Origin: Pseudomonas sp. GM21
GTDB taxonomy: Bacteria > Pseudomonadota > Gammaproteobacteria > Pseudomonadales > Pseudomonadaceae
Reading direction: 5' to 3'
Assembly: GCF_000282215.1 (NCBI RefSeq)
Contig: NZ_AKJS01000112.1
Coordinates: 32,076-96,075 of the forward strand
DNA length: 64,000 nt
A program made the position numbers and the translations under genes. Below the pieces are notes generated by a model. The model searched no databases, had not been told where the DNA came from, and saw only the letters and a program-made list of their open reading frames with translations. Each line of letters begins with the position of its first letter. Position 1 is the first letter of the stretch. Shown piece by piece: positions 43,080 through 51,559 of this stretch.

Positions 43080-43320
43080 CCCGTTCCCACAGGGATCACA
43101 CCAAACCTGTGGGAGTGAGCCTGCTCGCGATGGCGTTGGATCAGTCAACTAGGATGTTGAATGTGATTGCGCTATCGCGGGCAAGTCGGATCGCCGCACC
43201 GCCGCTCCCACAGGGATCACGCCGAACCTGTGGGAGTGAGCCTGCTCGCGATGACGGTGGATCAGTCAACTAAGATGTTGAATGTGATTGCGCTATCGCG
43301 AGCAGGCTCGCTCCCACAAG
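43080..43320. repeat. Tandemly duplicated REP block, period 121 bp
   Basis: The segment starting CACAGGGATCAC at 43088 recurs at 43209 with few changes, including the spacer GGATCAGTCAACTA and TGTTGAATGTGATTGCGCTA. Each unit holds a REP arm (GTGGGAGTGAGCCTGCTCGC) and a partner arm; the first partner arm is disrupted (GCGGGCAAGTCGGATC). It fills the gap between the convergent tamB and lpxH genes. Confidence 0.85.
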
Positions 43321-43339
43321 GGGGATCTGTGTCTGGCGC

Positions 43340-44092
43340 TTAGTTCGCGGGAGCTGCCAGTTGCGGTGGCGGGGCGAGGTCGAACGGAGCAAGCGCAAAG
43401 CCTTGCTCATCCACCTGCAATGCCCAGCCCTGACGATCCCAGTCCCCCAGCACAATGCGCTTGGCCGCTTGCTCGCCCAGCTGCAACTTGTGGATGGCCG
43501 GGCGATGGGTATGGCCGTGGATCAAGGTCTTCACACCGTACGCTTGCATGATCCGCGGAATTTCTTCCGGCGTGACATCCACGATGTCATTGGCCTTCAT
43601 GCGCGTCTGCGCACGGCTTTCACTGCGCAGCTTGCGCGCCAGTTTGTGCCGCGTGCGTAGCGGCAGGTGCCGCAGGATGAAGAGGCTGATGGGGTTGCGC
43701 AGGTAGCGACGCAGCTTCATATAGGCTTCGTCGCGGGTGCAGAGGCTGTCGCCGTGCATCAAGAGCACCGGCTCGCCATAAAACGGCACGACACTCGGGT
43801 CTTTCAATAGCGTGCAGCCGGCCTGTTTGCAGAAGGCCTGGCCGAGCATGAAGTCGCGATTGCCGTGCATCAGAAAGATGGCCGTGCCGCTGTCGCTGAG
43901 GTCGCGCAGGGCCTGGCAGATGGAACGCTGAAAGGGCGTCATGGCGTCGTCGCCAATCCACACCTCGAAAAAGTCGCCCAGAATGTACAACGCACTCGCC
44001 GAGCGGGCGCGTCCGGCGAGCAAATCCAGAAACGCCCGGGTAATGTCCGGGCGCTCCTCTTCCAGATGCAAGTCTGAAATCAGCAGTATCAC
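43340..44092 (-). CDS. lpxH: UDP-2,3-diacylglucosamine diphosphatase LpxH
   Basis: A 250-residue calcineurin-fold metallophosphatase. Metal motifs in order: SDLHLEEERPD, LGDFFEVWIGDD, MHGNRDFMLG, the first His of LMHGDSLCTRD and IHGHTHRPAIH. It hydrolyses UDP-2,3-diacylglucosamine to lipid X in lipid A synthesis at the inner membrane. It starts at GTG 44092, which overlaps the ppiB stop (GTGA). The ppiB-lpxH pairing after glnS/cysS is a usual pseudomonad arrangement. Confidence 0.92.
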   Translation of the reverse strand: MILLISDLHLEEERPDITRAFLDLLAGRARSASALYILGDFFEVWIGDDAMTPFQRSICQALRDLSDSGTAIFLMHGNRDFMLGQAFCKQAGCTLLKDPSVVPFYGEPVLLMHGDSLCTRDEAYMKLRRYLRNPISLFILRHLPLRTRHKLARKLRSESRAQTRMKANDIVDVTPEEIPRIMQAYGVKTLIHGHTHRPAIHKLQLGEQAAKRIVLGDWDRQGWALQVDEQGFALAPFDLAPPPQLAAPAN

Positions 44093-44592
44093 TCAATGAT
44101 CTCGGCTTTCTCGATGATCACGTCTTCTGCTGGCACGTCCTGGTGACCGGCCTTCATGGTGGTGGAAACACCTTTGATCTTGTCGACGACTTCTTCGCCT
44201 GCAACCACTTTGGCGAACACGGCGTAGCCCCAGCCCTGGGTGGTCTTGGCGCTGTGGTTCAGGAAGCTGTTGTCAGCCACGTTGATGAAGAACTGGGCGG
44301 ATGCCGAATGCGGCTCCATGGTGCGGGCCATGGCAACGCTGTACTTCACGTTCGGCAGGCCGTTGTCGGCTTCGTTCTGGATGCTTGGGCGTTTGTCTTT
44401 CTTTTCTTTCATGCCTGGCTCGAAACCGCCGCCCTGGATCATGAAGTTGCCGATAACGCGGTGGAAAACGGTGTTTTCGTAGTGACCGGCTTTGACGTAC
44501 TCGATGAAGTTGGCCACGGTGATCGGGGCCTTATCAGCGTTCAGTTCCAGGACGATGTCGCCATGGTTGGTGGTCAGTTTGACTTGGGTCAT
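44089..44592 (-). CDS. ppiB: Cyclophilin-type peptidyl-prolyl cis-trans isomerase B
   Basis: A 167-residue cytoplasmic cyclophilin without a signal peptide. Active-site motifs: FHRVIGNFMIQGG (catalytic Arg), SASAQFFINVADN and the WGYAVFAKVVAGEEVVD end. It assists folding at Xaa-Pro bonds. It is divergent from glnS across 250 bases and overlaps lpxH downstream. Confidence 0.92.
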   Translation of the reverse strand: MTQVKLTTNHGDIVLELNADKAPITVANFIEYVKAGHYENTVFHRVIGNFMIQGGGFEPGMKEKKDKRPSIQNEADNGLPNVKYSVAMARTMEPHSASAQFFINVADNSFLNHSAKTTQGWGYAVFAKVVAGEEVVDKIKGVSTTMKAGHQDVPAEDVIIEKAEIIE

Positions 44593-44842
44593 GATTACTA
44601 CTCTTTCAAGGAATTCGTGGATTTTGGGACACTAAGGCCCATCACCTGTTCAGCCTTTTTCGGCCAAGGAGCGCAGTTTAGCGTGACAGGCGCGAATTTC
44701 GAGGCTGTTTTTCATCGATAGCCTATTAAATGCGACCGTTTGCAGGTGCGCTCTGTCAGGTGCTTGACGGCATCGGCTATGATAGCGGCTTTGTTTTATC
44801 TGGCCCTTCTTCTGGCCGCGCACTTGTACGTTCAAGGATCCT

Positions 44843-46540
44843 ATGAGCAAGCCCACTGTCGACCCTACCTCGAATGCCAAGACCGGCCCTGCCGTGCCGG
44901 TCAACTTCCTGCGCCCGATCATCCAGGCGGATCTGGACTCGGGTAAGCACACGCAGATCGTTACTCGTTTCCCGCCTGAGCCCAATGGCTACCTGCACAT
45001 CGGTCACGCCAAGTCGATTTGCGTGAACTTCGGCCTGGCCCAGGAATTCGGTGGTGTCACGCACCTGCGTTTCGACGACACCAACCCGGCCAAGGAAGAC
45101 CAGGAATACATCGATGCGATCGAAAGCGACGTCAAATGGCTGGGCTTCGAATGGTCCGGTGAAGTGCGCTACGCCTCGCAATATTTCGACCAGTTGCACG
45201 ACTGGGCCGTTGAACTGATCAAGGCCGGCAAGGCCTACGTCGACGACCTGAGCCCGGAACAGGCCAAGGAATACCGTGGCAGCCTGACCGAGCCGGGCAA
45301 GAACAGTCCGTTCCGTGATCGCTCCGTGGAAGAAAACCTCGACTGGTTCGCCCGCATGCGCGCCGGTGAGTTCCCGGACGGCGCACGTGTGCTGCGGGCC
45401 AAGATCGACATGGCCTCGCCGAACATGAACCTGCGCGACCCCATCATGTACCGCATCCGTCACGCTCACCACCACCAGACCGGTGACAAGTGGTGCATCT
45501 ACCCGAACTACGACTTCACCCACGGTCAGTCGGACGCCATCGAAGGCATCACCCACTCGATCTGCACCCTGGAATTCGAAAGCCACCGTCCGCTGTACGA
45601 CTGGTTCCTCGATAGCCTGCCAGTGCCGGCGCACCCGCGTCAGTACGAGTTCAGCCGTCTGAACCTGAACTACACGATCACCAGCAAGCGCAAGCTCAAG
45701 CAACTGGTCGATGAAAAGCACGTCAACGGTTGGGACGACCCGCGCATGTCCACGCTGTCGGGCTTCCGCCGCCGTGGCTACACGCCGAAATCGATCCGCA
45801 ACTTCTGCGAAATGATCGGCACCAACCGATCCGACGGCGTGGTCGACTTCGGCATGCTCGAATTCAGCATCCGCGACGACCTCGACCACAGCGCCCCGCG
45901 TGCCATGTGCGTATTGCGTCCGCTGAAAGTCGTGATCACCAACTACCCGGAAGGCCAGGTCGAGAACCTCGAATTGGCGTGCCACCCGAAAGAAGACATG
46001 GGCGTGCGCGTTCTGCCGTTCGCCCGTGAAATCTACATCGACCGTGAAGACTTCATGGAAGAGCCGCCAAAAGGCTACAAGCGCCTGGAACCGGCTGGCG
46101 AAGTGCGTCTGCGCGGTAGCTACGTGATCCGTGCTGACGAAGCGATCAAGGACGCCGACGGCAACATCGTCGAACTGCGTTGCTCCTACGACCCGGAAAC
46201 CCTGGGCAAGAACCCTGAAGGCCGCAAGGTCAAAGGCGTAGTGCACTGGGTGCCGGCCGCTGCCAGCGTCGAGTGCGAAGTGCGTCTGTACGATCGCCTG
46301 TTCCGTTCGGCCAACCCTGAGAAGGCCGAAGACAGCGCCAGTTTCCTGGACAACATCAACCCTGACTCGCTGCAGGTGCTCACCGGTTGTCGTGCTGAAC
46401 CCTCGCTGGGCAATGCACAGCCGGAAGACCGTTTCCAGTTCGAGCGCGAAGGTTACTTCGTCGCGGATATCAAGGACTCGAAACCGGGCGCTCCGGTATT
46501 CAACCGTACCGTGACCCTGCGTGACTCCTGGGGCCAGTGA
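44843..46540 (+). CDS. glnS: Glutaminyl-tRNA synthetase
   Basis: A 565-residue class I synthetase. The HIGH motif is in PNGYLHIGHAKSICVN, the KMSKS equivalent is ITSKRKLKQL, and LRFDDTNPAKED is the conserved acceptor-binding region; the C-terminal beta-barrels bind the anticodon. It starts after AAGGA at 44843. It charges tRNA-Gln with glutamine. cysS follows after 15 bases, probably in the same transcript. Confidence 0.95.
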   Translation: MSKPTVDPTSNAKTGPAVPVNFLRPIIQADLDSGKHTQIVTRFPPEPNGYLHIGHAKSICVNFGLAQEFGGVTHLRFDDTNPAKEDQEYIDAIESDVKWLGFEWSGEVRYASQYFDQLHDWAVELIKAGKAYVDDLSPEQAKEYRGSLTEPGKNSPFRDRSVEENLDWFARMRAGEFPDGARVLRAKIDMASPNMNLRDPIMYRIRHAHHHQTGDKWCIYPNYDFTHGQSDAIEGITHSICTLEFESHRPLYDWFLDSLPVPAHPRQYEFSRLNLNYTITSKRKLKQLVDEKHVNGWDDPRMSTLSGFRRRGYTPKSIRNFCEMIGTNRSDGVVDFGMLEFSIRDDLDHSAPRAMCVLRPLKVVITNYPEGQVENLELACHPKEDMGVRVLPFAREIYIDREDFMEEPPKGYKRLEPAGEVRLRGSYVIRADEAIKDADGNIVELRCSYDPETLGKNPEGRKVKGVVHWVPAAASVECEVRLYDRLFRSANPEKAEDSASFLDNINPDSLQVLTGCRAEPSLGNAQPEDRFQFEREGYFVADIKDSKPGAPVFNRTVTLRDSWGQ

Positions 46541-46555
46541 TTCAAGGAACATGAC

Positions 46556-47938
46556 GTGCTAACGATCTACAACACGCTCACCAAGAGCAAAGAAGTCTTC
46601 AAGCCGCTGGATGGCAACAAGGTGCGCATGTACGTGTGCGGGATGACCGTGTACGACTACTGCCACCTGGGCCACGGCCGCAGCATGGTCGCGTTCGACC
46701 TGGTGACCCGCTGGTTGCGGTTCAGCGGTTACGACCTGACCTACGTGCGCAACATCACCGACATTGACGACAAGATCATCAATCGGGCCAACGAGAACGG
46801 CGAGTCGTTCGAGGCGTTGACCGAGCGCATGATCGCGGCGATGCACGAAGACGAAGCGCGCCTGAACATCAAGAAGCCGGACATGGAACCGCGCGCCACC
46901 GGGCATATCCCCGGCATGCACGCGATGATCCAGACCCTGATCGACAAGGGTTACGCCTACGCCCCGGGCAATGGCGATGTGTACTACCGCGTCGCTAAGT
47001 TCATGGGTTACGGCAAGCTGTCGCGCAAGAAGATCGAAGACCTGCGTATCGGCGCTCGGATCGAAGTCGACGAGTCCAAACAGGACCCGCTGGACTTCGT
47101 GCTGTGGAAAGGCGCCAAGCCGGGCGAGCCGAGCTGGCCTTCGCCGTGGGGCGACGGTCGTCCGGGCTGGCACATCGAGTGCTCGGTGATGTCGACCTGC
47201 TGCCTGGGCGAGACCTTCGACATTCATGGCGGCGGCAGCGACCTTGAGTTCCCACACCACGAAAACGAAATCGCCCAGAGCGAAGCGGCCACCGGCAAGA
47301 CCTACGCCAACGCGTGGATGCATTGCGGCATGATTCGCATCAATGGCGAGAAGATGTCCAAGTCCTTGAACAACTTCTTCACCATTCGCGACGTGCTGGA
47401 AAAGTACCACCCGGAAGTCGTGCGTTACCTGCTGGTGTCGAGCCACTACCGTAGCGCGATCAACTATTCGGAAGACAACCTCAAGGACGCCAAAGGTGCA
47501 CTTGAGCGTTTCTACCACGCGTTGAAAGGCCTGCCGAACGTGGCCCCGGCTGGCGGCGAAGCCTTCGTCGAGCGTTTCACCCAGGTGATGAACGACGACT
47601 TCGGCACACCGGAAGCCTGTGCGGTACTGTTCGAAATGGTGCGCGAGATCAACCGCCTGCGCGAGAGCGATCTCGATGCCGCGGCGGGTCTGGCAGCGCG
47701 CTTGAAAGAATTGGCGAGCGTGCTGGGTGTGTTGCAGCTTGAGGCGGATGACTTCTTGCAGGCCGGCGCTGAAGGCCGTGTGGATGCGGCTGAAGTGGAT
47801 GCGCTGATTGCGGCGCGTCTGGCGGCTCGTGCAGGTAAAGACTGGGCCGAATCGGACCGTATCCGTGACCAGCTCACCGCCATGGGCGTGGTGCTGGAAG
47901 ACGGGAAGGGCGGTACGACCTGGCGGTTGGCTGACTGA
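46556..47938 (+). CDS. cysS: Cysteinyl-tRNA synthetase
   Basis: A 460-residue class I synthetase. The HIGH-equivalent is CGMTVYDYCHLGHGRSM, with Zn-binding Cys/His in CSVMSTCCLGETFDIHGGG, and KMSKS in NGEKMSKSLNNFFTIR; a C-terminal DALR-type helical domain follows. It starts at GTG 46556 with AAGGA seven bases before. An intrinsic terminator follows at 47961. Confidence 0.95.
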   Translation: MLTIYNTLTKSKEVFKPLDGNKVRMYVCGMTVYDYCHLGHGRSMVAFDLVTRWLRFSGYDLTYVRNITDIDDKIINRANENGESFEALTERMIAAMHEDEARLNIKKPDMEPRATGHIPGMHAMIQTLIDKGYAYAPGNGDVYYRVAKFMGYGKLSRKKIEDLRIGARIEVDESKQDPLDFVLWKGAKPGEPSWPSPWGDGRPGWHIECSVMSTCCLGETFDIHGGGSDLEFPHHENEIAQSEAATGKTYANAWMHCGMIRINGEKMSKSLNNFFTIRDVLEKYHPEVVRYLLVSSHYRSAINYSEDNLKDAKGALERFYHALKGLPNVAPAGGEAFVERFTQVMNDDFGTPEACAVLFEMVREINRLRESDLDAAAGLAARLKELASVLGVLQLEADDFLQAGAEGRVDAAEVDALIAARLAARAGKDWAESDRIRDQLTAMGVVLEDGKGGTTWRLAD

Positions 47939-47960
47939 TTGCTTTGCTGGCTACAAAACA

Positions 47961-47988
47961 AAACCCGCCTTGTGCGGGTTTTTGTTTA
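47961..47988 (+). terminator. Intrinsic terminator after cysS
   Basis: AAACCCGC (47961-47968) pairs with GCGGGTTT (47974-47981), followed by TTTGTTT. It ends the glnS-cysS transcript. Confidence 0.85.
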
Positions 47989-48024
47989 TGCGTAGTGCTT
48001 GATTGCCGTGGTGGCAAGGCTGAC

Positions 48025-48122
48025 GCCATCGCGAGCAGGCTCGCTCCCACAGTTGATCTTCATCAGGGTTGAGATCTGCGCGCGACACAAATCCCCTGTG
48101 GGAGCGAGCCTGCTCGCGATGG
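48025..48122. repeat. Inverted pair of REP elements
   Basis: GCCATCGCGAGCAGGCTCGC and its inverse, between cysS and the sigma-54 regulator gene. Confidence 0.85.
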
Positions 48123-48156
48123 TCTTAAGCCAGCCACAGCCAGTAGGGCTCGCTTG

Positions 48157-49989
48157 TTATTCCGACTGGCGCAGCCGCTTGTAGAGGGTATTACGGCTTA
48201 CGCCAAGCCGCCGCGCCAGATACGAAATATTCCCCCCAGCCGCCCGCAGCTGCCGATTCAAATCCTCAATATCATTCAAATCCACTTCCAGTGGCTCCGG
48301 CGAATCCACCGGTTCCATTTCCAAATCGACAAAAAAATCATCCGGCAAATGCTCCGGCCGTACCGGTTGTTCCTCGGCCATGGCCAGCGCCACCTGCATC
48401 ACACTGCTGACCTGACGCAAATTCCCCGGCCACGGATGACGGCCGAACAGCTCCAACACTTCACGACTCAACCCGGCCCACTGCGACGGTTCGCGGTGTT
48501 GCTCCCATAGGCGTTTGAATAGTGCTTCCTTGTCACTGCGTTCGCGCAGAGGCGGCAGTTCCAGGGTCAAACCACCAATCCGGTAATAAAGATCTTCACG
48601 AAACCGCCCCAACTGCACCTGTTCGCGCAACGAGCGGTTAGTTGCCGAAATAATCCGTATATCCACCGGGAACAACTCGCTGCTGCCCACCGGTTGCACG
48701 CAACGCTCCTGCAACACTCGCAGCAGTCGAGCCTGAGTCGGCAACGGCATATCGCCGATTTCATCAAGGAAAAGGGTGCCTTTGTCGGCTTTGCGGATCA
48801 GCCCGATGCTGCCTTTCTGGTTGGCGCCGGTGAACGCGCCTTTTTCGTAGCCAAACAGCTCGGATTCCACCAGTTCGGCGGGGATCGCTGCACAGTTGAC
48901 GGCAATGAACGGCTGTTTGCTGCGTGAACTGGCCTGGTGCAGGGCTTTGACGAAAACTTCCTTGCCGACCCCGGTTTCCCCGTGGATTAACAGCGGAATG
49001 TCTTTTTCCAACAGGCGTTCGGCCTGACGCACGGCTTTTTCTACGCGGCCGTCACCGAAGTGCAGGGTGTTGAGGCTGATCGCTTCGAGTGCCGGCACGA
49101 CTGGCTCGGCGAAAACTCTAGGCTGAATCGGCACCTGCTTAGGTCGCCTCAACAGGCATTGAAAGCGGTTGCGCCCCGAAGCTTGCAAAGCGAACGGCAG
49201 GCCGTCGGGCTGGTTCAGCAGTTCGAGCAGCGAGACCTTGAACAGGCTCTCGATGCTGACCCGCGACAGGCTGATGCCCAATAGATTGTCGGCCCGGCGA
49301 TTGGCGGACAGCACCTGGCCGGTCTCATCGAAAATCATCAGCCCGGCCCATTGGCTGTCGAGGTTGTTCAGCCCGGTGTTGAAAGTCAGTTGAAAATGCT
49401 GGCCATGGAACAGGTTCAGAATCAGCCGGTTTTCCACGGTCTGGCTCATCATTTTGACCATGCCCAGGGTGTGCGAAGGCGGCAGGTAGCTGTCGCTGGA
49501 CACATCCAGCACCGCAATTACTTTGCGTTCGGCATCGAAAATCGGCGCGGCGGAACCGGTCATGAAACGGTTGGCTTTCAGAAAGTGTTCATCGTGTTCA
49601 ATGTGCACGGCTTGCTCGCAGGCAAGTGCGGTACCGATTGCATTAGTGCCGCTGCAACGCTCCATCCAGCTGGCGCCGGCGCTGAAACCACGGGTCAGGC
49701 TCGGTTCGATAAAGCGCTGGGTGCCCCACGTTGTAAGGACCTGGCCCTGATTGTCGGCAAGCATGATCAGGCAGTTGGAATTGCTCAGGATGTTTTCGTA
49801 GTACGGCAGCACTTCCTGATTTGTGGTCTGCACCAGGGAATGTTGGCTCTCCAGTAATTGCGCGATGCCTTCGGCCGGCAGTTGATCAAACGCGGGTGCG
49901 CTCTGGTGATCGAGACCAAAGGCGCGGCAACGTTTCCAGGAGTCCTGAATGACGGCGTCGTGGGAGAGCGGCAAGGCGGGTGCGGCCAT
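48157..49989 (-). CDS. Sigma-54-dependent enhancer-binding regulator (AcoR-like)
   Basis: A 610-residue regulator: N-terminal GAF sensor (about 30-190, CSGTNAIGTALACEQAVHI), a PAS-like segment (LMIFDETGQVLSANRRADNL), a central AAA+ domain (Walker A GETGVGKE, GAFTGA sigma-54 contact, Walker B TLFLDEIGDMP, R-finger region FREDLYYRIGGL) and a C-terminal Fis-type helix-turn-helix (NISYLARRLGVSRNTLYKRL). The start is set at ATG 49989; the frame is open to 50058, but that part includes an A-rich CA motif (50017-50028) better read as leader. It faces the ABC transporter genes, whose promoter has seven TGTTCA boxes, so it very probably activates them. Confidence 0.88.
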   Translation of the reverse strand: MAAPALPLSHDAVIQDSWKRCRAFGLDHQSAPAFDQLPAEGIAQLLESQHSLVQTTNQEVLPYYENILSNSNCLIMLADNQGQVLTTWGTQRFIEPSLTRGFSAGASWMERCSGTNAIGTALACEQAVHIEHDEHFLKANRFMTGSAAPIFDAERKVIAVLDVSSDSYLPPSHTLGMVKMMSQTVENRLILNLFHGQHFQLTFNTGLNNLDSQWAGLMIFDETGQVLSANRRADNLLGISLSRVSIESLFKVSLLELLNQPDGLPFALQASGRNRFQCLLRRPKQVPIQPRVFAEPVVPALEAISLNTLHFGDGRVEKAVRQAERLLEKDIPLLIHGETGVGKEVFVKALHQASSRSKQPFIAVNCAAIPAELVESELFGYEKGAFTGANQKGSIGLIRKADKGTLFLDEIGDMPLPTQARLLRVLQERCVQPVGSSELFPVDIRIISATNRSLREQVQLGRFREDLYYRIGGLTLELPPLRERSDKEALFKRLWEQHREPSQWAGLSREVLELFGRHPWPGNLRQVSSVMQVALAMAEEQPVRPEHLPDDFFVDLEMEPVDSPEPLEVDLNDIEDLNRQLRAAGGNISYLARRLGVSRNTLYKRLRQSE

Positions 49990-50076
49990 GGCAGTCGATC
50001 TCTGAGCAAGCTTTATATTGTTTTTGTTATGGGCGAAATCAAGTTTTAGGTGATGCATGCTGCCAACGCGAACACT

Positions 50077-50209
50077 TGTAGCAGCTGGCGAAGCCTGCGT
50101 CCGGCGACGCAGTCGTCGTAAAACCTGAATGCGCGGTCATCCTGATAAACCGTGGCGCCTGATTTTACGACGACTGCGTCGCCGGACGCAGCCTTCGGCA
50201 GCTGCTACA
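50077..50209. repeat. Large inverted repeat, second REP family
   Basis: TGTAGCAGCTGGCGAAGCCT at the left and TTCGGCAGCTGCTACA at the right frame two nearly complementary arms of about 45 bases (core GTCCGGCGACGCAGTCGTCG). The family differs from the GTGGGAGCG REPs elsewhere in the window. It sits between the regulator gene and the TGTTCA array. Confidence 0.8.
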
Positions 50210-50260
50210 CAAGGCGTGTGTATTTCGGAATTCTTTGCAGTAAAACGGTGTGTAGAGTGT

Positions 50261-50338
50261 TGTTCACTATTGTTCATTGTCAACGGCTGGATTGTTCATT
50301 TGTTCAGTTGTTCAATCACGGTTGTTCATTTCTGTTCA
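50261..50338. promoter_or_regulatory. Array of seven TGTTCA boxes, probable enhancer for the sigma-54 regulator
   Basis: TGTTCA occurs at 50261, 50271, 50293, 50301, 50309, 50323 and 50333, all in the same orientation within 78 bases; start-to-start spacing is 10, 22, 8, 8, 14 and 10. The array ends about 65 bases before a -24/-12 promoter, a normal distance for enhancer sites of a sigma-54 activator. Confidence 0.75.
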
Positions 50339-50402
50339 GCAACGAAAGTGTTAACACCGCTCACTCAAGGATTTTCCCGCCAGATCAAAGGCTTGCCATT
50401 TT

Positions 50403-50418
50403 TGGCACGAAACTCGCT
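50403..50418 (+). promoter_or_regulatory. Sigma-54 (-24/-12) promoter of the ABC transporter operon
   Basis: TGGCACGAAACTCGCT has GG and GC separated by exactly 10 bases. It predicts a transcript start near 50429 and a leader of about 35 bases before the ATG at 50465. The leader includes the A-rich CA motif AAATAATAAAAAA (50443-50455) next to the ribosome-binding site. Confidence 0.75.
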
Positions 50419-50464
50419 CTGTAGCTCCGGTCGCTTGACTCCAAATAATAAAAAAGGCCGAGCC

Positions 50465-51559
50465 ATGTCATTAACCCTGGAGCACGTCAGCCGCACCGTC
50501 GAGGGCCAGACCTGGATCGACGATGCCTGCCTGAGTTTTGAACCCGGTTCCTTCAACGTTTTGCTCGGGCGCACGCTGTCCGGCAAAACCAGTCTGATGC
50601 GCCTGATGGCCGGTCTGGACAAACCTGACAGCGGCCGCATCCTGATGAATGGCGTCGACGTCACCCAGCGCCCGGTGCGCCTGCGTAACGTGTCGATGGT
50701 CTATCAACAGTTCATCAATTACCCGACCATGACGGTCTTCGAAAACATTGCCTCACCGTTGCGTCAGAGCGGTGTTTCCAAAGAAGTGATCCAGAGCAAA
50801 GTGCTGGAAACCGCGAAGATGCTGCGCATCGAGAAATTCCTCCAGCGCCACCCCCTTGAACTTTCCGGCGGCCAGCAACAGCGTACGGCCATGGCCCGCG
50901 CACTGGTCAAAGATGCCGAATTGATTCTGTTCGATGAACCGCTGGTCAACCTCGATTACAAGCTGCGCGAAGAACTGCGCCAGGAAATGCGCGAGCTGTT
51001 CAAGGCGCGGCACACCATCGCGATTTATGCCACCACCGAGCCCAACGAAGCCCTGGCACTGGGTGGCACCACGACCATTCTTCACGAGGGCCGGGTGATC
51101 CAGAGCGGCAAGTCGTCCGAGGTGTATCACCAGCCGCAAAGCGTGCTCGCGGCAGAGCTGTTCTCCGAGCCGCCGATCAACCTGATGCCGGGGCGTATTG
51201 CCGGTAACGAAGTCAGCTTCGCCAATTTCGTGCACTTCCCGTTGAACGTCGATCTGCGGCCGGTGGGCGAGGGCGAGTTCCGTTTCGGCGTGCGGCCCAG
51301 CCACATCTCGCTGGTACCGAGCAACGACGATGACCTGGAACTGGCCGTGACGGTCGAGGTCGCCGAGATCAGTGGTTCGGAAACTTTCCTGCATGTGCGC
51401 AACGAGCATTTCCTGCTGGTGCTGCACTTGCCCGGCGTTCACGAATACGACGTCGATGCGCCGATCCGCATTTATATCCCGACCCATAAACTGTTTGTGT
51501 TCGATGCGCAGGGCCGTTTGGTCCAGGCGCCCGGTCGCCGTATTGCGAGGGTTGCCTGA
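50465..51559 (+). CDS. ABC transporter ATPase, GlpS-like (glycerol-type system)
   Basis: A 364-residue ATPase of the CUT1 sugar/polyol class with a C-terminal TOBE-type domain (from about 240, FGVRPSHISLVPSN). Walker A is GRTLSGKTS, the signature is LSGGQQQR and Walker B is ILFDEPLVNLD. The H-loop, normally THD, reads YATTEPNEA, so the switch histidine is missing. It starts at ATG 50465; the frame is open further upstream through the promoter. Its stop overlaps the second ATPase start (TGATG). The rhizobial glycerol transporter also has two different ATPases, GlpS and GlpT. Confidence 0.85.
   Translation: MSLTLEHVSRTVEGQTWIDDACLSFEPGSFNVLLGRTLSGKTSLMRLMAGLDKPDSGRILMNGVDVTQRPVRLRNVSMVYQQFINYPTMTVFENIASPLRQSGVSKEVIQSKVLETAKMLRIEKFLQRHPLELSGGQQQRTAMARALVKDAELILFDEPLVNLDYKLREELRQEMRELFKARHTIAIYATTEPNEALALGGTTTILHEGRVIQSGKSSEVYHQPQSVLAAELFSEPPINLMPGRIAGNEVSFANFVHFPLNVDLRPVGEGEFRFGVRPSHISLVPSNDDDLELAVTVEVAEISGSETFLHVRNEHFLLVLHLPGVHEYDVDAPIRIYIPTHKLFVFDAQGRLVQAPGRRIARVA

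Noticed and set aside
44777..46552. A 591-codon open frame opposite glnS
   Set aside because: Mirror frame of a strongly conserved gene; its repetitive Val/Arg/His-rich translation shows no family.
50129..50464. Upstream extension of the first ATPase frame
   Set aside because: It would place the TGTTCA array, the -24/-12 promoter and a leader motif inside coding sequence; the conserved N-terminus begins at 50465.
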